A stretch of 64,000 nucleotides of DNA from Salminus brasiliensis. Lineage: Eukaryota > Chordata > Actinopteri > Characiformes > Bryconidae. Below, in pieces: positions 22,141-34,683 of the stretch. Position 1 is the stretch's first letter; each line of letters starts with the position of its first letter. The position numbers and the translations under genes are program-made. The DNA is taken from NCBI RefSeq assembly GCF_030463535.1, contig NC_132878.1, positions 26,174,425 through 26,238,424 of the forward strand, in the 5' to 3' direction. The notes under the pieces are model-generated. The model was not told the DNA's origin. It did no database searches and was given only the letters and a program-made list of their open reading frames with translations.

Positions 22141-23860
22141 GAATATTCTCTAGAAGGCTAATGTAGCAGTGGTGTAAAAGTACTCTGATTCTGATGAGAT
22201 CTGAGTAACAGTAAGAGTGAAGGAAAGGAGCTGGAGGAAGAATCAATCAGAGTAAAGAGGAAATATTTGCTAAAGGGAAGAAAGGAAAAGTGAAAGCTGC
22301 AATGAATCAAATCACTTCTAATGAATGTGATCTTTAGCAGAGCTGTTTCAGTACTGTGACCTGATCTGGATCCTGACTGGAATTGTTCAAAAACATCATA
22401 TTTTCATTTATTTGTGTAAAGATTCAATTTTCTAGTATTTTACTGAACCACAGTAGGTTGGACTCATGTTTGAGGTAAACACTAAAACACAGAACAGTAC
22501 TGAAGATCCTCACATTCTGATTATTAGATCTTTGTGTTGATTAAAAAATGTTGTAAATGATGTTGTAAAAAAGCATAGCAGGTAAATATTTCTGCTTTTT
22601 TACTTTAAAGCCGTTCTAACAACAACTGGAAGCTCCTATTCGATCAGTAACAGATCATTTGTTCAGGAAATGTAGTAAAAATAAGGTAACCTTGTTTATG
22701 TGGAGTCTGACACTGTATTACACACTGTTATCTATAAACATGGAAAAGAAATGATCTGTGCGTTTGTCAGGTTTTATAGATTAGAAATAGCTACATTAGC
22801 CTCAGTCCTTCACTGCAGAACTGAAAAGCAAACTTCAGACCCCGAACAGCTTTTGACTCTGTTTGGGAAAAGGAGAAAAACTGTGTCTTTCTGTTCTCAC
22901 CTTAAGAGTGTTCACTGTCTGTTCCAGCTCCTGCAGCTTCTTCTGCTTCTCCTGGATCCTCTGCTGGAGTTTCTCCTGCATCTCTTTTAGCTGAGTCTAT
23001 GAACAAACACATTTGATGATGTTTATGAATTTGTGTGAATTATGATCTAGATGGGTAGATGGCTGTTGGCTGGTTACACATTCACTAACTGCTCTGATCA
23101 GTTTATTGAACTCTTCCGTACAAACAGCATTTGAACTCATTCCTTCAAAATCTATGTACTAAAATCAAGAACCAACTTTCTTTAACTCGATCAACTGATT
23201 AATGAAACTCCTTCTGGATGAGGAATCTAATTAGTCTGAGCTGATTCTGAATGATCTAACAGTTCTCACCTGTTTCCTGCTTCTTTCTGTTGTAGCTGAG
23301 ACTGTATCGTGTCCCCTGTGATCCTCCATTGTGCATAAATAGCAGATAGAGCTCTGATCAGTACGACAGTAGATCTCGATCAGTCTGTCATGCTGAGAGC
23401 AGATCTTCTCTTGTAGCTGGGTGGACGCTTTGACCAGCTTGTGCTTCTTCCAAGTAGGAACTTCAGAGTGAGGTTTAAGATGAGTTTCACAAAAGGAGGC
23501 CAGACACGTCAGACAGGACTTGATGGCTTTGAGTTTTCTCCCGGTGCAGAAATCACACTCCACATCTCCAGGTCCAGCGTAACGGGGAGCAGGAGAAGCA
23601 GCTTGGAGTTGTGTCTTCTTCAGTTTCTCCACCACTTCAGCCAGCATGTTGTTCCTGCGTAGAACAGGCCTTGGAGTGAACGTCTCTCTGCACTGGGGGC
23701 AGCTGTAGACCCCCTTCTGTTCATCCTGATCCCAGCAGCCATTAATACACACCATACAGAAACTGTGTCCACAGTGGATGGTCACTGGATCCTTCAGCAG
23801 ATCCAGACAGACTGGACAGCTGAACTGCTCGTGATCTACTGAAATACTGGCCTCTGCCAT
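19266..23860 (-). CDS. TRIM E3 ubiquitin ligase, copy B
   Basis: Exons on minus: 23270-23860, 22901-22996, 21865-22098, 21512-21671, 20145-20195, 19266-19792; 1659 nt, 552 aa, no stop or frameshift. Zinc ligands of the RING and both B-boxes match copy A. Differences in exon 1 include QKGVYSC for QRGVYSC and HSEVPTWKKHK for HYEVPGLKKHK. These exon 1 features are shared with copies C and D. The SPRY keeps the NSGDWWVYIS loop of copy A, ends GFYVSGGTVRLC, and reads WSKEVQ where A has WSEEDQ. So the 5' half groups with C and D and the 3' half with A. This suggests recombination or gene conversion. Confidence 0.88.
20646..21120 (+). repeat. LTR-like interspersed repeat in TRIM intron 4, unit 2
   Basis: Counterpart of 8586-9060, with the same TATA stretch and few substitutions. 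Confidence 0.35.
21131..21310 (+). repeat. tRNA-like / SINE-like sequence in TRIM intron 4, unit 2
   Basis: Counterpart of 9071-9260, with the B-box sequence kept; a small deletion lies after CACATCTTGACA. Confidence 0.42.
22104..22136. repeat. (AC)n microsatellite at the exon 3 acceptor, TRIM B
   Basis: 33-nt run in the same position relative to exon 3 as in copy A. Confidence 0.9.
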
Positions 23861-23901
23861 TTTCCTGCACTTCTAGACTGAGAGAGAGCAGCACTCTGAG
23901 A

Positions 23902-23915
23902 TCACTTTCGTTTTC
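23902..23915 (-). promoter_or_regulatory. ISRE/IRF-like element, TRIM B promoter
   Basis: Same 14-bp motif and the same 42-bp distance to the ATG as in copy A. Confidence 0.7.
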
Positions 23916-23966
23916 TCTGAACTGAGCAGGAGGGACTTCCTGCTTTCCTGCTGCTCAGAGTGTCAC

Positions 23967-23985
23967 AGAGAGGGGAGGAGAGAGA

Positions 23986-24022
<37 letters not shown>
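23967..24022. repeat. (AG)n microsatellite upstream of TRIM B
   Basis: Imperfect AG run with GGGGAGG and TGAG interruptions, longer than in copy A. Confidence 0.88.
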
Positions 24023-24026
<4 letters not shown>

Positions 24027-24479
24027 AGAGGACAGAACTGATTGGTGGACGGGGAACTAAATATCTTGCACTTTTGCAGAACACATGACCGTTTAACTAT
24101 TAGCTAAATTCATCAGCAAGAAATACAGCATTAAGTGGCTTTTACACACAGTGCTCCTCATGATCCAGGAGGGAGAGGAGCACACTTGGCTAAATCCCTC
24201 ATGGTGGGACATATTATTAGGTACTTCTTATTTGACATTATTTTACGGACTGTTAAAGATTGATGGAAAATAACAGCCATTTTCAACAGTATTATTCTGT
24301 TATTTTAATGAAAGATGCATTTCTGTTGTAAATGGTCTGAATGTGAAAAGCATTATGGGACATTTTTTAGACAAGTCCTAATAAAGCCACTCTGCACAAG
24401 CAGCCTGCTTTAACCTCTTCATTACAGTTTGTACTTTAGACACATTTTACTGTGTTTTTATGAATTATTTAGCGTTGTA

Positions 24480-25025
24480 TTAACAGTGATATCATGTGTT
24501 TATAAAAGCAGCATTTTACTGTACATTTCTACAACAGTGTAACAGGCAGGACTTGTTCATTTATTATGTATCAGTCAGGATCTGTGAAGGACCTGTTAGC
24601 ATGTATTATGCATCAGCTAGGACCTGGGGAGAGTTCTCCTCCCGCGAGCTGTATTGGGCAGCGCCCACAGGTGTAGTCTGCGTCTATTGGGCATGACGTC
24701 AACACAGCATGGCGCCTATATCTATCCGGACTTGCGCAACAGCGTTTGTTTGGCGTGGTGAACGCAGGTAGTATGAGTTATTGCTCTACAGACGGTGGGT
24801 GGATCATGTTTTATAGGAAGTGTTCTGTCTGTTTGTTCAGTTGAGGTACTTAATAAATCTGAGTTCAGGTAACTGTGGTGCCGCATTAGTTAAAGTGGAC
24901 TGGGTTCTATTGGTGGACCCATTTGGTATTAAGGTTACATTTACAGTAACTTATTGGAAACCCTGCTACTTTTTTTTTTGTTGCTACAAATCACTGCCAT
25001 GTTTAAACAGTGTAACAAGCAGTGC
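24480..25025 (+). promoter_or_regulatory. CpG-rich promoter-like / LTR-like block, unit 3
   Basis: Same block, with the CRE at 24694-24701. It is divergent to TRIM B, whose ATG is at 23860. The core from the upstream TATA box to the polyadenylation signal appears unchanged from unit 1. Confidence 0.5.
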
Positions 25026-25117
25026 AGTGATGCTGAGACTAATGCTGTGTATGAACCATAACACACTCTGCTCTGACAAATCTAATTTGTGTATATATTT
25101 ATTTATTTTAATTAGTT

Positions 25118-25824
25118 TAGTGGACAGTCACATGAGCACAGCTAGTCAAGTCTCCCTGTTCCATCTCCAGCACCATCACACTGAATGTGGGGGTGACCCA
25201 ACACAGTGCCCCAGGGGGTTCTGAGTTCTCTGCTGAAAAACTCAAATCACTTCATGAAGTTCACCAATGATAAACCAGTGCTGGGTCTGATCAGCATACA
25301 GAGAGGAGGTGCAGAGACTGACAGACTAGTGTAAAGTCAGCAGCCCTTACCTGAAGGTAGACAAGACTAAAGAAATGGTTGTTGACTTTAGGAGAACGCT
25401 ACACAACCACTCTCCGCTCAACATCGACAGTCCAACAAGACTGCAACAGCACTTTCCCCACAAGCAATCTGACTCCAGTGAAAGCATTGCACTACATACT
25501 ACCTCACTACATCCCTGGACTCTGCACATTTATTGACCTATTTAAAAAAAAAATGGCTGCTCTAACCTGTGCTGCACTCTACTGGTTTGAACATGATATG
25601 CACATTTTATTGCACAACCCTACTCCCCACTACTCTCAGACTCTTATTTATTTGCACTCTCTAGTCTGCACTGTATGCCTTGTGTTGTGCTGTCTGTATT
25701 CGCTTGTTCTGTGTTGGACTTTTGTTTCTGTCTGCACTGTGTTGCGTTGCACCATGGTCCTGGAGGATTGTTTTGTTTCACTGTGTACTGTGAGTTAAAA
25801 TGACCAAGCCTCTTGACTTGGTCA
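25118..25824 (+). mobile_element. Rex1-like non-LTR retrotransposon fragment, unit 3
   Basis: Same fragment as at 13020-13724, with the KTKEMVVDFRRT motif near 25360-25400 and the 3' hairpin at 25801-25824. Truncated and non-functional. Confidence 0.55.
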
Positions 25825-26765
25825 GTCATAGCTGATTAAAATTTGTATAAATATCTATGCTGACATCAGACACCTTAAACTGATAACTGACCTTTTTGTT
25901 TGACTTTATAATCTGATTGAAGCTACAAACACTGCAGGAATCTACAGAACAGTCATCATGGTCTTGTTAGCACAACATGCCTTTAAAACTCCAACCAGAA
26001 GACCTCATAAAGAACTGAGGAGTGGATGTAGCTCTTTGGGAGGAGTCACATTATCTGCTGCTCCCAGAAAAAATCTCCCTCATGCTGGTTAAGGGTCAGC
26101 AGATGAGGATTGCACCTCCAGAAGCAAAAAGACCATAAAGCTAATCCGTAATGAGATTAGTCTGACTTGTGTTTCCAGGTATAGCAGGATTGTGTGAACT
26201 GATTCAGATAGACAATATGGTCAGTGTGAACTTGCTGCTGGTCATATCTCATATGGATTAGTAACCACTGAAAGAAGCACATCAGCATTATACAGAGATA
26301 TGAAGTTTATAGTGGACAGTCACATGATCACAGCTAGTCCAGTCTCCCTGTTTCATCCTGTTTATCTCTCATACGTTTGTTACAATGTCCAGTCTTACAT
26401 TTCTCTGGTGTTTAGATCAGCTCTTACATTTACATCACTACACTTCTCAAGTGGGTGGGTGTGAGACTCCCTCATTGTTCTCGAATCTCACAACAAACCT
26501 CTGAAATCTCCAACTTTACTAAATATCTGAGACTTCAAACTTATGCTGAAAGCATATTACTCAGCATGTTTGGATTCAGGGCCTTTATTCTGTCTTGATG
26601 TCCACTGTCTGCTGTGCAGCAAGAGGGACATCTTGTGCTGGTATGATGGTGCTATATGCCAAAGGCTAGATTACTGTAATGCACTTTTGTCAGGTTGTTC
26701 CAGCAGGAACCTCAATAAACTTCAGCTGGTTCAAAATGCTGCAGCCAGGGTCCTTACTAAAACTA

Positions 26766-27640
26766 CAAACCGGATTCCAAAAAAGTTGGGATACTAAACA
26801 AATTGTGAATAAAAACTGAATACAATGATGTGGAGATGGCAAATGTCAATATTATATTCGTAATAGAACATAGATGACAGATCAAAAGTTTAATCTGAGT
26901 AAATGGAACATTTTAAAGGAGAAATATGTTGATTCAAAATTTCATGGCGTCAACAAATCCCAAAAAAGTTTGGACAAGTAGCAATAAGTGGCTGGAAAAA
27001 GGAAATTGAGCATATAACGAACAGCTGGAAGACCAATTAACACTAATTAGGTCAATTGACAACATGATTGGGTATAAAAAGAGCTTCTCAGAGTGTCAGT
27101 GTCTCTCTGAAGCCGCGATGGTAAGAGGATCACCAATTCCACCATTGTTGCGCAGAAAGATAGTGCAGCAATACCAGAATGGTGTTACCCAGCGTAAAAT
27201 AGCAAAGACTTTTAAGTTATCATCATCAACCGTGCTTAACATCATCAAAAGATTCAGAGAATCTGGAACAATCGCTGTGTATAAGGGTCAAGGCCGTAAA
27301 ACTCTACTGGATGCTCATGATCTCCGGGCCCTTAAACGTCACTGCACCTCAAACAGGAATGCCACTGTCAAGGAAATAACAGAATGGGCTCAGGAATACT
27401 TCCAGAAATCATTGTCAGTGAACACAATCCACCGTGCCATCCGCCGTTGCCAGCTGAAACTCTACAGTGCAAAGAGGAAGCCATTTCTAAGCAAGCTCCA
27501 CAAGCTCAGACGTTTGCACTGGTCCAGGGGTCTTTTAAAATGGAGTGTGGCAAAATGGAAGACTGTTCTGTGGTCAGATGAGGCACGATTTGAAGTTCTT
27601 TATGGAACACTGGGACGCCATGTCATCCAGGCCAGAGAGA
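26766..27640 (+). mobile_element. Tc1-like transposon, 3' half deleted, unit 3
   Basis: The 5' inverted repeat and the transposase N-terminal half are present. The element stops at a junction near 27635-27641, where Tc1 sequence runs straight into LINE 3'-UTR sequence through a short AGAGA-type overlap. The right inverted repeat is lost, so it cannot transpose. Confidence 0.88.
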
Positions 27641-27828
27641 ATCTTCTCCGAGTAAATGGCCACCCAGCCCGACCTGCTGGAAGATTGCCCGCTGAGGTCC
27701 CCTCTACCTGCGTCAAACCAGCTGCCACCTACTGGTCCAACCAGCAGGCCCCCCACCCACCACCACCCATAACTGCTACCTGTTTAATGACCATGTTAAA
27801 ACCTAAAAAAAACCAAATGGACTCGTAA
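27064..27828 (+). pseudogene. Chimeric ORF: Tc1 transposase N-part fused to LINE 3'-UTR, unit 3
   Basis: A 254-codon open frame. Residues 1 to about 190 are Tc1 transposase: both helix-turn-helix subdomains and WSDEARF with the first catalytic Asp, ending in LGRHVIQARE. From about residue 193 the deletion junction switches to sequence from the LINE 3' UTR (LLRVNGHPARPAGRLPAEVP and onward), which was never coding. Unlike unit 1, this copy has CAG rather than TAG at EYFQ, so the DNA-binding part is uninterrupted. I infer a fortuitous ORF; expression is unknown. Confidence 0.7.
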
Positions 27829-28161
27829 CTGTCTGCCACTATTAATATCACCATTATGAACTATCTGTTGTATCTGGTTTGGTCATTTTTATCATTAATG
27901 TTTAAATAGTTCTGACCAGAGGAGGCTGGGTCCCCCTTGTGAGACTTGGTTCCTCCCAAGGTTTCTTCCTCCAGCTCTGAGGGAGTTTTTCCTTGCCACT
28001 GTCGCCATTGGCTTACTCACGGGGGTCTTTGATCCGTCATATCTTACGTTATTTTCTTCTTTCTTCTTTGTCTCTGTCTTTTATTAATCACTATTTATGT
28101 AAAGCTGCTTTGTGACGACAACAGTTGTAAAAAGCGCTTTACAAATAAATCTGACTTGACT

Positions 28162-30030
28162 ATATCACAGTGTGCTGGGGCAGAGGTTCTAGTGCAGGGC
28201 ATTTTCTACACACTGCTTTTCTCTTAGAGGAACTGGGAAGCTGTGTGTAACCTGTAATGGTAGAAACTGGTTCCTTCTAATGAACTTTATTCCAAATCCT
28301 CATGGATTTGTACTTTCCTGAGAGTTGAACGAGTTTAATACTATATAATCTAGTACTATCTAGTACATGTCACAGAGGGAGAAAACATGCCCTCGTTTTG
28401 GGGGGATTTCATGGAGTTGAGCGCTTTCACACGGTGTAATGGAGTTTGGGCGACCCCTAGTGGCAAGTGGTGAACTGCAGCTAGACTTAGCTTTGGTGCT
28501 TCTGAGCTGCGGTCCTTCAGCAGCAGACTGTGCTTCTAACGCTGGGGGCAGGAGCACAGCTCCGTGTTTTGTTGCTAAATTCAGATTAAAAACGTGTTTC
28601 AGTTAAAAATCCTCTACTCACTTAAACTATCATACAGATGAGCAAGTGTTGAGATGAAGACTGCACTGTTTTAGCTCGTAGTTCAGCTTTTATCAGCTTC
28701 GTCTTCGTTTCTCTGTCGTGAGTTTGGGTGAGGAGAACATGAGGCTCCATTTTCCTCTGTTTTCTCCAGTCCTGCTAGCGGTGGATGAACTAAGCCATGT
28801 TTTACTTTCATTAGAGATAATTGTATTTCTTTACCCAGCTTAAACCTGATCTGCAGTCATCACACCACCTAGAAGACTTTGAACCTCTCCAGCCCTTTTT
28901 TCCATTTCCAGTCTGAAATTACACTCCCACATCTTGAGGCTTTCTGCTCCAGCCTTATATAAACTAGAGGCAATTTCACCAGTTACTGAAAAGCCTTCAC
29001 TTTTGGAGTAGAAAACATGTAGAAATATTGAAATTGATCTGCAGTGGTCAAAATATGATAAAAACCACAAAAAGAATTTTCCTGAATTTCATTTTAAAAT
29101 CTAGATTTTAGAGACTATAAACTGAAGCCTTCATGTCCCCCAAAACTTTCTGCTTTGGACTCTCGTGTCACCATGGGTCTACTTTCACCAGGCAACATTT
29201 GGAGCTGATCCCTCCTCCTGATTTGAAGTTCTTCTAGCTGGAGCTGACAGTGAACAGGCTGCTTCTCCAAGTGTCCTTTTAGAGTCTCTAAAGTCTCCAA
29301 CCTCTCCATCATAAGAACAGCTCATTTTACTGCAGGAAAGGGATCGTGTATTATCTGCACTTGATGGCAACATGTTATCCTGTATTTCTTCACCTTCTTT
29401 GACAAACTTACGTCATCCACCAGTTCTGATTGAATATTTTATTCTAGTGCCAAACCAAGAGCAATCACTAGTAGATAAGAGCAAAGAGGCAGGAGGGTCT
29501 AGTTTCACCTTTGCTTGTTTTATTTAGTCAGGTTTTCTTATTCTAGCTTTCACAGCTCTCACTGCTGTCCAACTCCAGCAAAGCCTCGGCTTCACTTTCC
29601 CGTTCCAACTCTGTCAAAATTTCTCCAACAGCATAAAATACTTTCTTCTATGATTTCTGAGTTTGTTTTGAAGCAATTTTTATTGATTATTGCTGCCAAT
29701 AATTTCTTCCTTCCTGAGAAGCTGCTTCAGGAAACAATCCTTCAGAAGTAAAAAGGTTCTGGAGCTCAGATTTGAGAAGCTTCAGAGCTGCATGAATGAA
29801 ATGCTGGATTTCTGATGGAAATCCATGATGTGAGCTGACAGACTGTAGATGAGCTGGTGTGAAAGGACTCCTTCACATCCTCACCTAATGCTTCCTTTTC
29901 CATCAGCTGTGTTACTGACAACCCTCTGAACTCTTCATCTGCGGCTGTTTAAACACTCAAGCAGCAGAGAGGCTGAGAGAATGTGGGTTCAGCTCTGTGG
30001 AGAAGACGTGAAGAAGAGTCTTCATGTGAA
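28162..30030 (-). other. Unidentified segment with exon-like minus-strand pieces, unit 3
   Basis: Counterpart of 17313-19180, with identical translations of the two open blocks (28840-29070 and 29115-29312). A minus-strand AATAAA is at 29679-29684. Confidence 0.33.
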
Positions 30031-30113
30031 GAGCTTCATCTTTTTCTCTCAGTTAATGAATGAAAGAGAATCGTAGGAGATTCTTTTCAGATCTACAAGA
30101 TTTAACACACACA

Positions 30114-31247
30114 TCACTTCTTATCACATAACCTCACAGTGGATCCACCACAAACCCAGAACCCAGCGTAGAGCGGCTGAGTGAATGTGGTGTGGAGTGT
30201 GTGTAGGAGGGTCATTGTGTCAGAGACGCTGTAGAAGGACAGAGTTCCTGCACTGTGATCCACATACACTCCTATTCTGGAGGATGGTGGAGCTGAGACC
30301 TTAGTCCGAATGCTGTTGTGGAGAAAAGAGAGAGAGGAGGAACACACCAGACTCCAGGACTGACTGTTGCATCCAAACACACACTCATTACCCCCTCCTT
30401 TCCTGCTGATCCCTTTATATGAGACTGATATGTACACACACCCCCCTCCGCTCCACTCAACCTCCCAGTAACAACGTCCACACACACTCTCCTTACACAA
30501 CACCTGAGGCCAGCTGTTAAACCTCTCTGGATGATCAGAGTATGACTGGACTTTACTCCACATCACCACTCTGTTCTTCTCAGACAGTCTGAGGTGATTA
30601 TTTACTGTGTTGGGATCCAGAGTCAGTCGACAGTGATCTACAGAAAAGTAAAGAAAAGAAAAGTTAAATTATTTAAAGTAAAACACTGTTGCTGAGTGTG
30701 TGTGTGTGCTTGTGTGTGTGTGTTTAATTCAGTACATGTCTGTGTGTGTGTTTGTCTTTTAATGTGTGTGAATTTGTTTCATTTAGTGTCGTGTTTGTGT
30801 GTGGGTATGTATGTGTGTTACACATACACTGCAGAAAGTCTTCTCTGGTTTTTGGCTCTGAGGATAAAATCTGAACTGCTGCAGCTGTGGAGACACACAA
30901 ACACAACAGTCCAACAGCATAAATAGAATAGAATAGAATAGAGTAGAGTAGAGTAGAATAGAATTAAAATGTTTCTGAAGATTAAAGATAAAGTTTAAAA
31001 CGTAAAAACAATCTTTATTTCTAAGAAACTTAGAAGATCAGTCATTTCAGTCTTTCTCTCTCTCTCTAAAACCGGATTTATCTGTTGATAAATATAACAG
31101 TTTTGTAGAAATATGAGAGAAGTAATAACAGTAATAATAGAAGAACAGCAATAATACAATAATTCATGTAAAGCAAATAAATGATATTTTTAAGGAGTGC
31201 TCTTTTAAATGTATGTGAATTACACTGATCAGTTACCAGCATCTTTC

Positions 31248-31293
<46 letters not shown>

Positions 31294-32781
31294 GGTCTGA
31301 TGAAATATGACACTCTGTTACAGTGTGAATCTGTAAGGGTGGACCAATTCCAGCCACCAGAGGGCAGCGGTAGTCCGATAATCAGTCCTAACTCCCAGCA
31401 CCTGGTGAGCTGAGTATATATACTCCTCAAGGAACAACCAGAGTGGCTGGTTCTTTGTGGAGCACATAGTGTTTACAACATACAGGCGGTTATTTGGTGT
31501 CGTTTCATACACTGTGTTCCTTCTGTCTTGTTTCTTTTGGAAAGTTAGGTCTCACCCTTTCCTACTTTCCAATTTCTGTTCAAAAGAAGGCAGTGAGGTT
31601 TCTCCATCCCCTTCTCCTAGTTTACTCATTTATCTTTAGGAAGAACTGGAGGTTCAAGGAACCTTCCTCCTTTCCCTCCTTATTTTTCTGCCATAGCTTT
31701 GTTTGGGAGTCCAAGCTATTTAGTTCGCCTCAGTTCAAAGAAGGCAGCCAGCCTCCCCTGGCATCGTTGTCTGGTTTTCCTGCTCAAACCCTCCCTTGTG
31801 CAGTGGTAAAGTAGTGGTAAAGTACCTGGTTTCTGATCCCGTGGACCTGGGTTCAATTCCCACTGAAAGTTGGGATATCATTAAGTTCTGATACCCATGC
31901 CTTTCTGTTCCACATCTTGACAGCTAAGTGTTTAGGTCATATTCTAACTACCACTGGTAGCTCTATCGGTAGGGCCCTGGACTAGTCCCGCTAGTGCTAC
32001 CATTACAGAATCAGCTGCTGGACACAGGTGGTGGCTGCAGTGCGTGGTCAGTGTGTAGAGGAACAGTAAGAGGAACAGAGTTCAATTAGATAATTTCTAT
32101 GGAGCTCAGAGGAAACTTGTCTCACTTGTCCTCTTTCTGTCCAAGTAAAGATTCCCATCCTTATGTCTGACAGCAGGACAGCTGCTCTTACCATGTGGAG
32201 GGATCTTCCTGAACTCCTCTCTGCAGAATTCCTGTAGTCGCTCTTTCAGCTCAGAGACAGATTTCCTCACTCCATCAAATGAGGGATGTTGATGGACAGT
32301 GATGCTGGCTGAGTCCTCAGATCCAGAAGAGACACAGAGAGACTGGAAACTCTACAGAGAGAAGAAACACAATGGAGGAAGATGAAGGTGGAGAAGAGAG
32401 ATGAAGGAGATCAGAGCAAATGAGACTAAAGAGAAAGTTGGGATTACAGACAGCTTTATTTAGTGGAGCTTAATGAACTTCTGCTGAGAGGAGCTTTACA
32501 AGCTTGATGAGGAGCAGCTTCCTCTGTAGATCAGTGAGTGTTACCTGGAGGAAATGGAGGTGATCCTCTGTGTGTGAAAGCTGCTCCAGCTCAGTGTGTC
32601 TCCTCTTTAGATCAGCCATCTCCTGCTGCAGTTTCTCCAGGAGTTCTTCAGCTCCACTCAGTTCAGCCTTCTCCTGAGCTCTGATCAGCTCTGTTAGCTC
32701 AGAGCGCTTTTTCTCAATTGAGCGGATCAGCTCAGTAAAGATCCTCTCACTGTCCTCCACTGCTGATTGTGCAGAGCGCTG

Positions 32782-32824
<43 letters not shown>

Positions 32825-34519
32825 GAATATTCTCTAGAAGGCTAATGTAGCAGTGGTGTAAAAGTACTCTGATTCTGATGAGATCTGAGTAACAGTAAGA
32901 GTGAAGGAAAGGAGCTGGAGGAAGAATCAATCAGAGTAAAGAGGAAATATTTGCTAAAGGGAAGAAAGGAAAAGTGAAAGCTGCAATGAATCAAATCACT
33001 TCTAATGAATGTGATCTTTAGCAGAGCTGTTTCAGTACTGTGACCTGATCTGGATCCTATTTTCATTTATTTGTGTAAAGATTCAATTTTCTAGTATTTT
33101 ACTGAACCACAGTAGGTTGGACTCATGTTTGAGGTAAACACTAAAACACAGAACAGTACTGAAGATCCTCACATTCTGATTATTAGATCTTTGTGTTGAT
33201 TAAAAAATGTTGTAAATGATGTTGTAAAAAAGCATAGCAGGTAAATATTTCTGCTTTTTTACTTTAAAGCCGTTCTAACAACAACTGGAAGCTCCTATTC
33301 GATCAGTAACAGATCATTTGTTCAGGAAATGTAGTAAAAATAAGGTAACCTTGTTTATGTGGAGTCTGACACTGTATTACACACTGTTATCTATAAACAT
33401 GGAAAAGAAATGATCTGTGCGTTTGTCAGGTTTTATAGATTAGAAATAGCTACATTAGCCTCAGTCCTTCACTGCAGAACTGAAAAGCAAACTTCAGACC
33501 CCGAACAGCTTTTGACTCTGTTTGGGAAAAGGAGAAAAACTGTGTCTTTCTGTTCTCACCTTAAGAGTGTTCACTGTCTGTTCCAGCTCCTGCAGCTTCT
33601 TCTGCTTCTCCTGGATCCTCTGCTGGAGTTTCTCCTGCATCTCTTTTAGCTGAGTCTATGAACAAACACATTTGATGATGTTTATGAATTTGTGTGAATT
33701 ATGATCTAGATGGGTAGATGGCTGTTGGCTGGTTACACATTCACTAACTGCTCTGATCAGTTTATTGAACTCTTCCGTACAAACAGCATTTGAACTCATT
33801 CCTTCAAAATCTATGTACTAAAATCAAGAACCAACTTTCTTTAACTCGATCAACTGATTAATGAAACTCCTTCTGGATGAGGAATCTAATTAGTCTGAGC
33901 TGATTCTGAATGATCTAACAGTTCTCACCTGTTTCCTGCTTCTTTCTGTTGTAGCTGAGACTGTATCGTGTCCCCTGTGATCCTCCATTGTGCATAAATA
34001 GCAGATAGAGCTCTGATCAGTACGACAGTAGATCTCGATCAGTCTGTCATGCTGAGAGCAGATCTTCTCTTGTAGCTGGGTGGACGCTTTGACCAGCTTG
34101 TGCTTCTTCCAAGTAGGAACTTCAGAGTGAGGTTTAAGATGAGTTTCACAAAAGGAGGCCAGACACGTCAGACAGGACTTGATGGCTTTGAGTTTTCTCC
34201 CGGTGCAGAAATCACACTCCACATCTCCAGGTCCAGCGTAACGGGGAGCAGGAGAAGCAGCTTGGAGTTGTGTCTTCTTCAGTTTCTCCACCACTTCAGC
34301 CAGCATGTTGTTCCTGCGTAGAACAGGCCTTGGAGTGAACGTCTCTCTGCACTGGGGGCAGCTGTAGACCCCCTTCTGTTCATCCTGATCCCAGCAGCCA
34401 TTAATACACACCATACAGAAACTGTGTCCACAGTGGATGGTCACTGGATCCTTCAGCAGATCCAGACAGACTGGACAGCTGAACTGCTCGTGATCTACTG
34501 AAATACTGGCCTCTGCCAT
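30114..34519 (-). CDS. TRIM E3 ubiquitin ligase, copy C
   Basis: Exons on minus: 33929-34519, 33560-33655, 32545-32778, 32192-32351, 30828-30878, 30114-30637; 1656 nt, 551 aa, intact. Exon 1 translation is identical to B and D. In the SPRY, the loop of A and B is replaced by EWSGGGCVYIS, the C-terminus is GFWVCGGSTVRLC, and the PRY-to-SPRY link reads WSKVQSYSDH with NSWPQVL. The substitution at NSW-x-QVL (Lys in A and B, Pro here, Tyr in D and E) and a 3-nt length difference are almost the only coding changes from copy D. Confidence 0.88.
31316..31795 (+). repeat. LTR-like interspersed repeat in TRIM intron 4, unit 3
   Basis: Counterpart of 8586-9060. Confidence 0.35.
31801..31985 (+). repeat. 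tRNA-like / SINE-like sequence in TRIM intron 4, unit 3
   Basis: Counterpart of 9071-9260, B box kept. Confidence 0.42.
32784..32820. repeat. (AC)n microsatellite at the exon 3 acceptor, TRIM C
   Basis: 37-nt run at the exon 3 acceptor. Confidence 0.9.
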
Positions 34520-34560
34520 TTTCCTGCACTTCTAGACTGAGAGAGAGCAGCACTCTGAGA

Positions 34561-34574
34561 TCACTTTCGTTTTC
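34561..34574 (-). promoter_or_regulatory. ISRE/IRF-like element, TRIM C promoter
   Basis: Same motif, 42 bp upstream of the ATG of copy C. Confidence 0.7.
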
Positions 34575-34626
34575 TCTGAACTGAGCAGGAGGGACTTCCT
34601 GCTTTCCTGCTGCTCAGAGTGTCACA

Positions 34627-34642
34627 GAGAGGGGAGGAGAGA

Positions 34643-34680
<38 letters not shown>
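34627..34680. repeat. (AG)n microsatellite upstream of TRIM C
   Basis: Imperfect AG run; it differs from the copy B counterpart by a few AG units. Confidence 0.88.

Positions 34681-34683
<3 letters not shown>

Larger units (their letters stand above)
12027..24114. repeat. Tandem segmental repeat, unit 2 (TRIM copy B)
   Basis: Second copy, 12.1 kb, in direct orientation and with the same order of parts as unit 1. It keeps the longest Tc1 element (14663-16213). Its right end (about 22.7-24.1 kb, including TRIM exon 1) matches units 3 and 4 almost exactly, while its left part resembles unit 1, so the unit looks mosaic. The stretch 13725-14434 holds no recognisable gene. Confidence 0.93.
26530..28161 (+). 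mobile_element. L2-like LINE remnant with internal deletion, unit 3
   Basis: The left part encodes LDYCNALLSG and LVQNAAARVLTKT. The part after the Tc1 insertion has lost its RT coding tail, because a deletion joins Tc1 at about 27640 directly to the LINE 3' UTR. The 3' tail with TTGACT repeats is present near 28130-28161. Confidence 0.72.
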
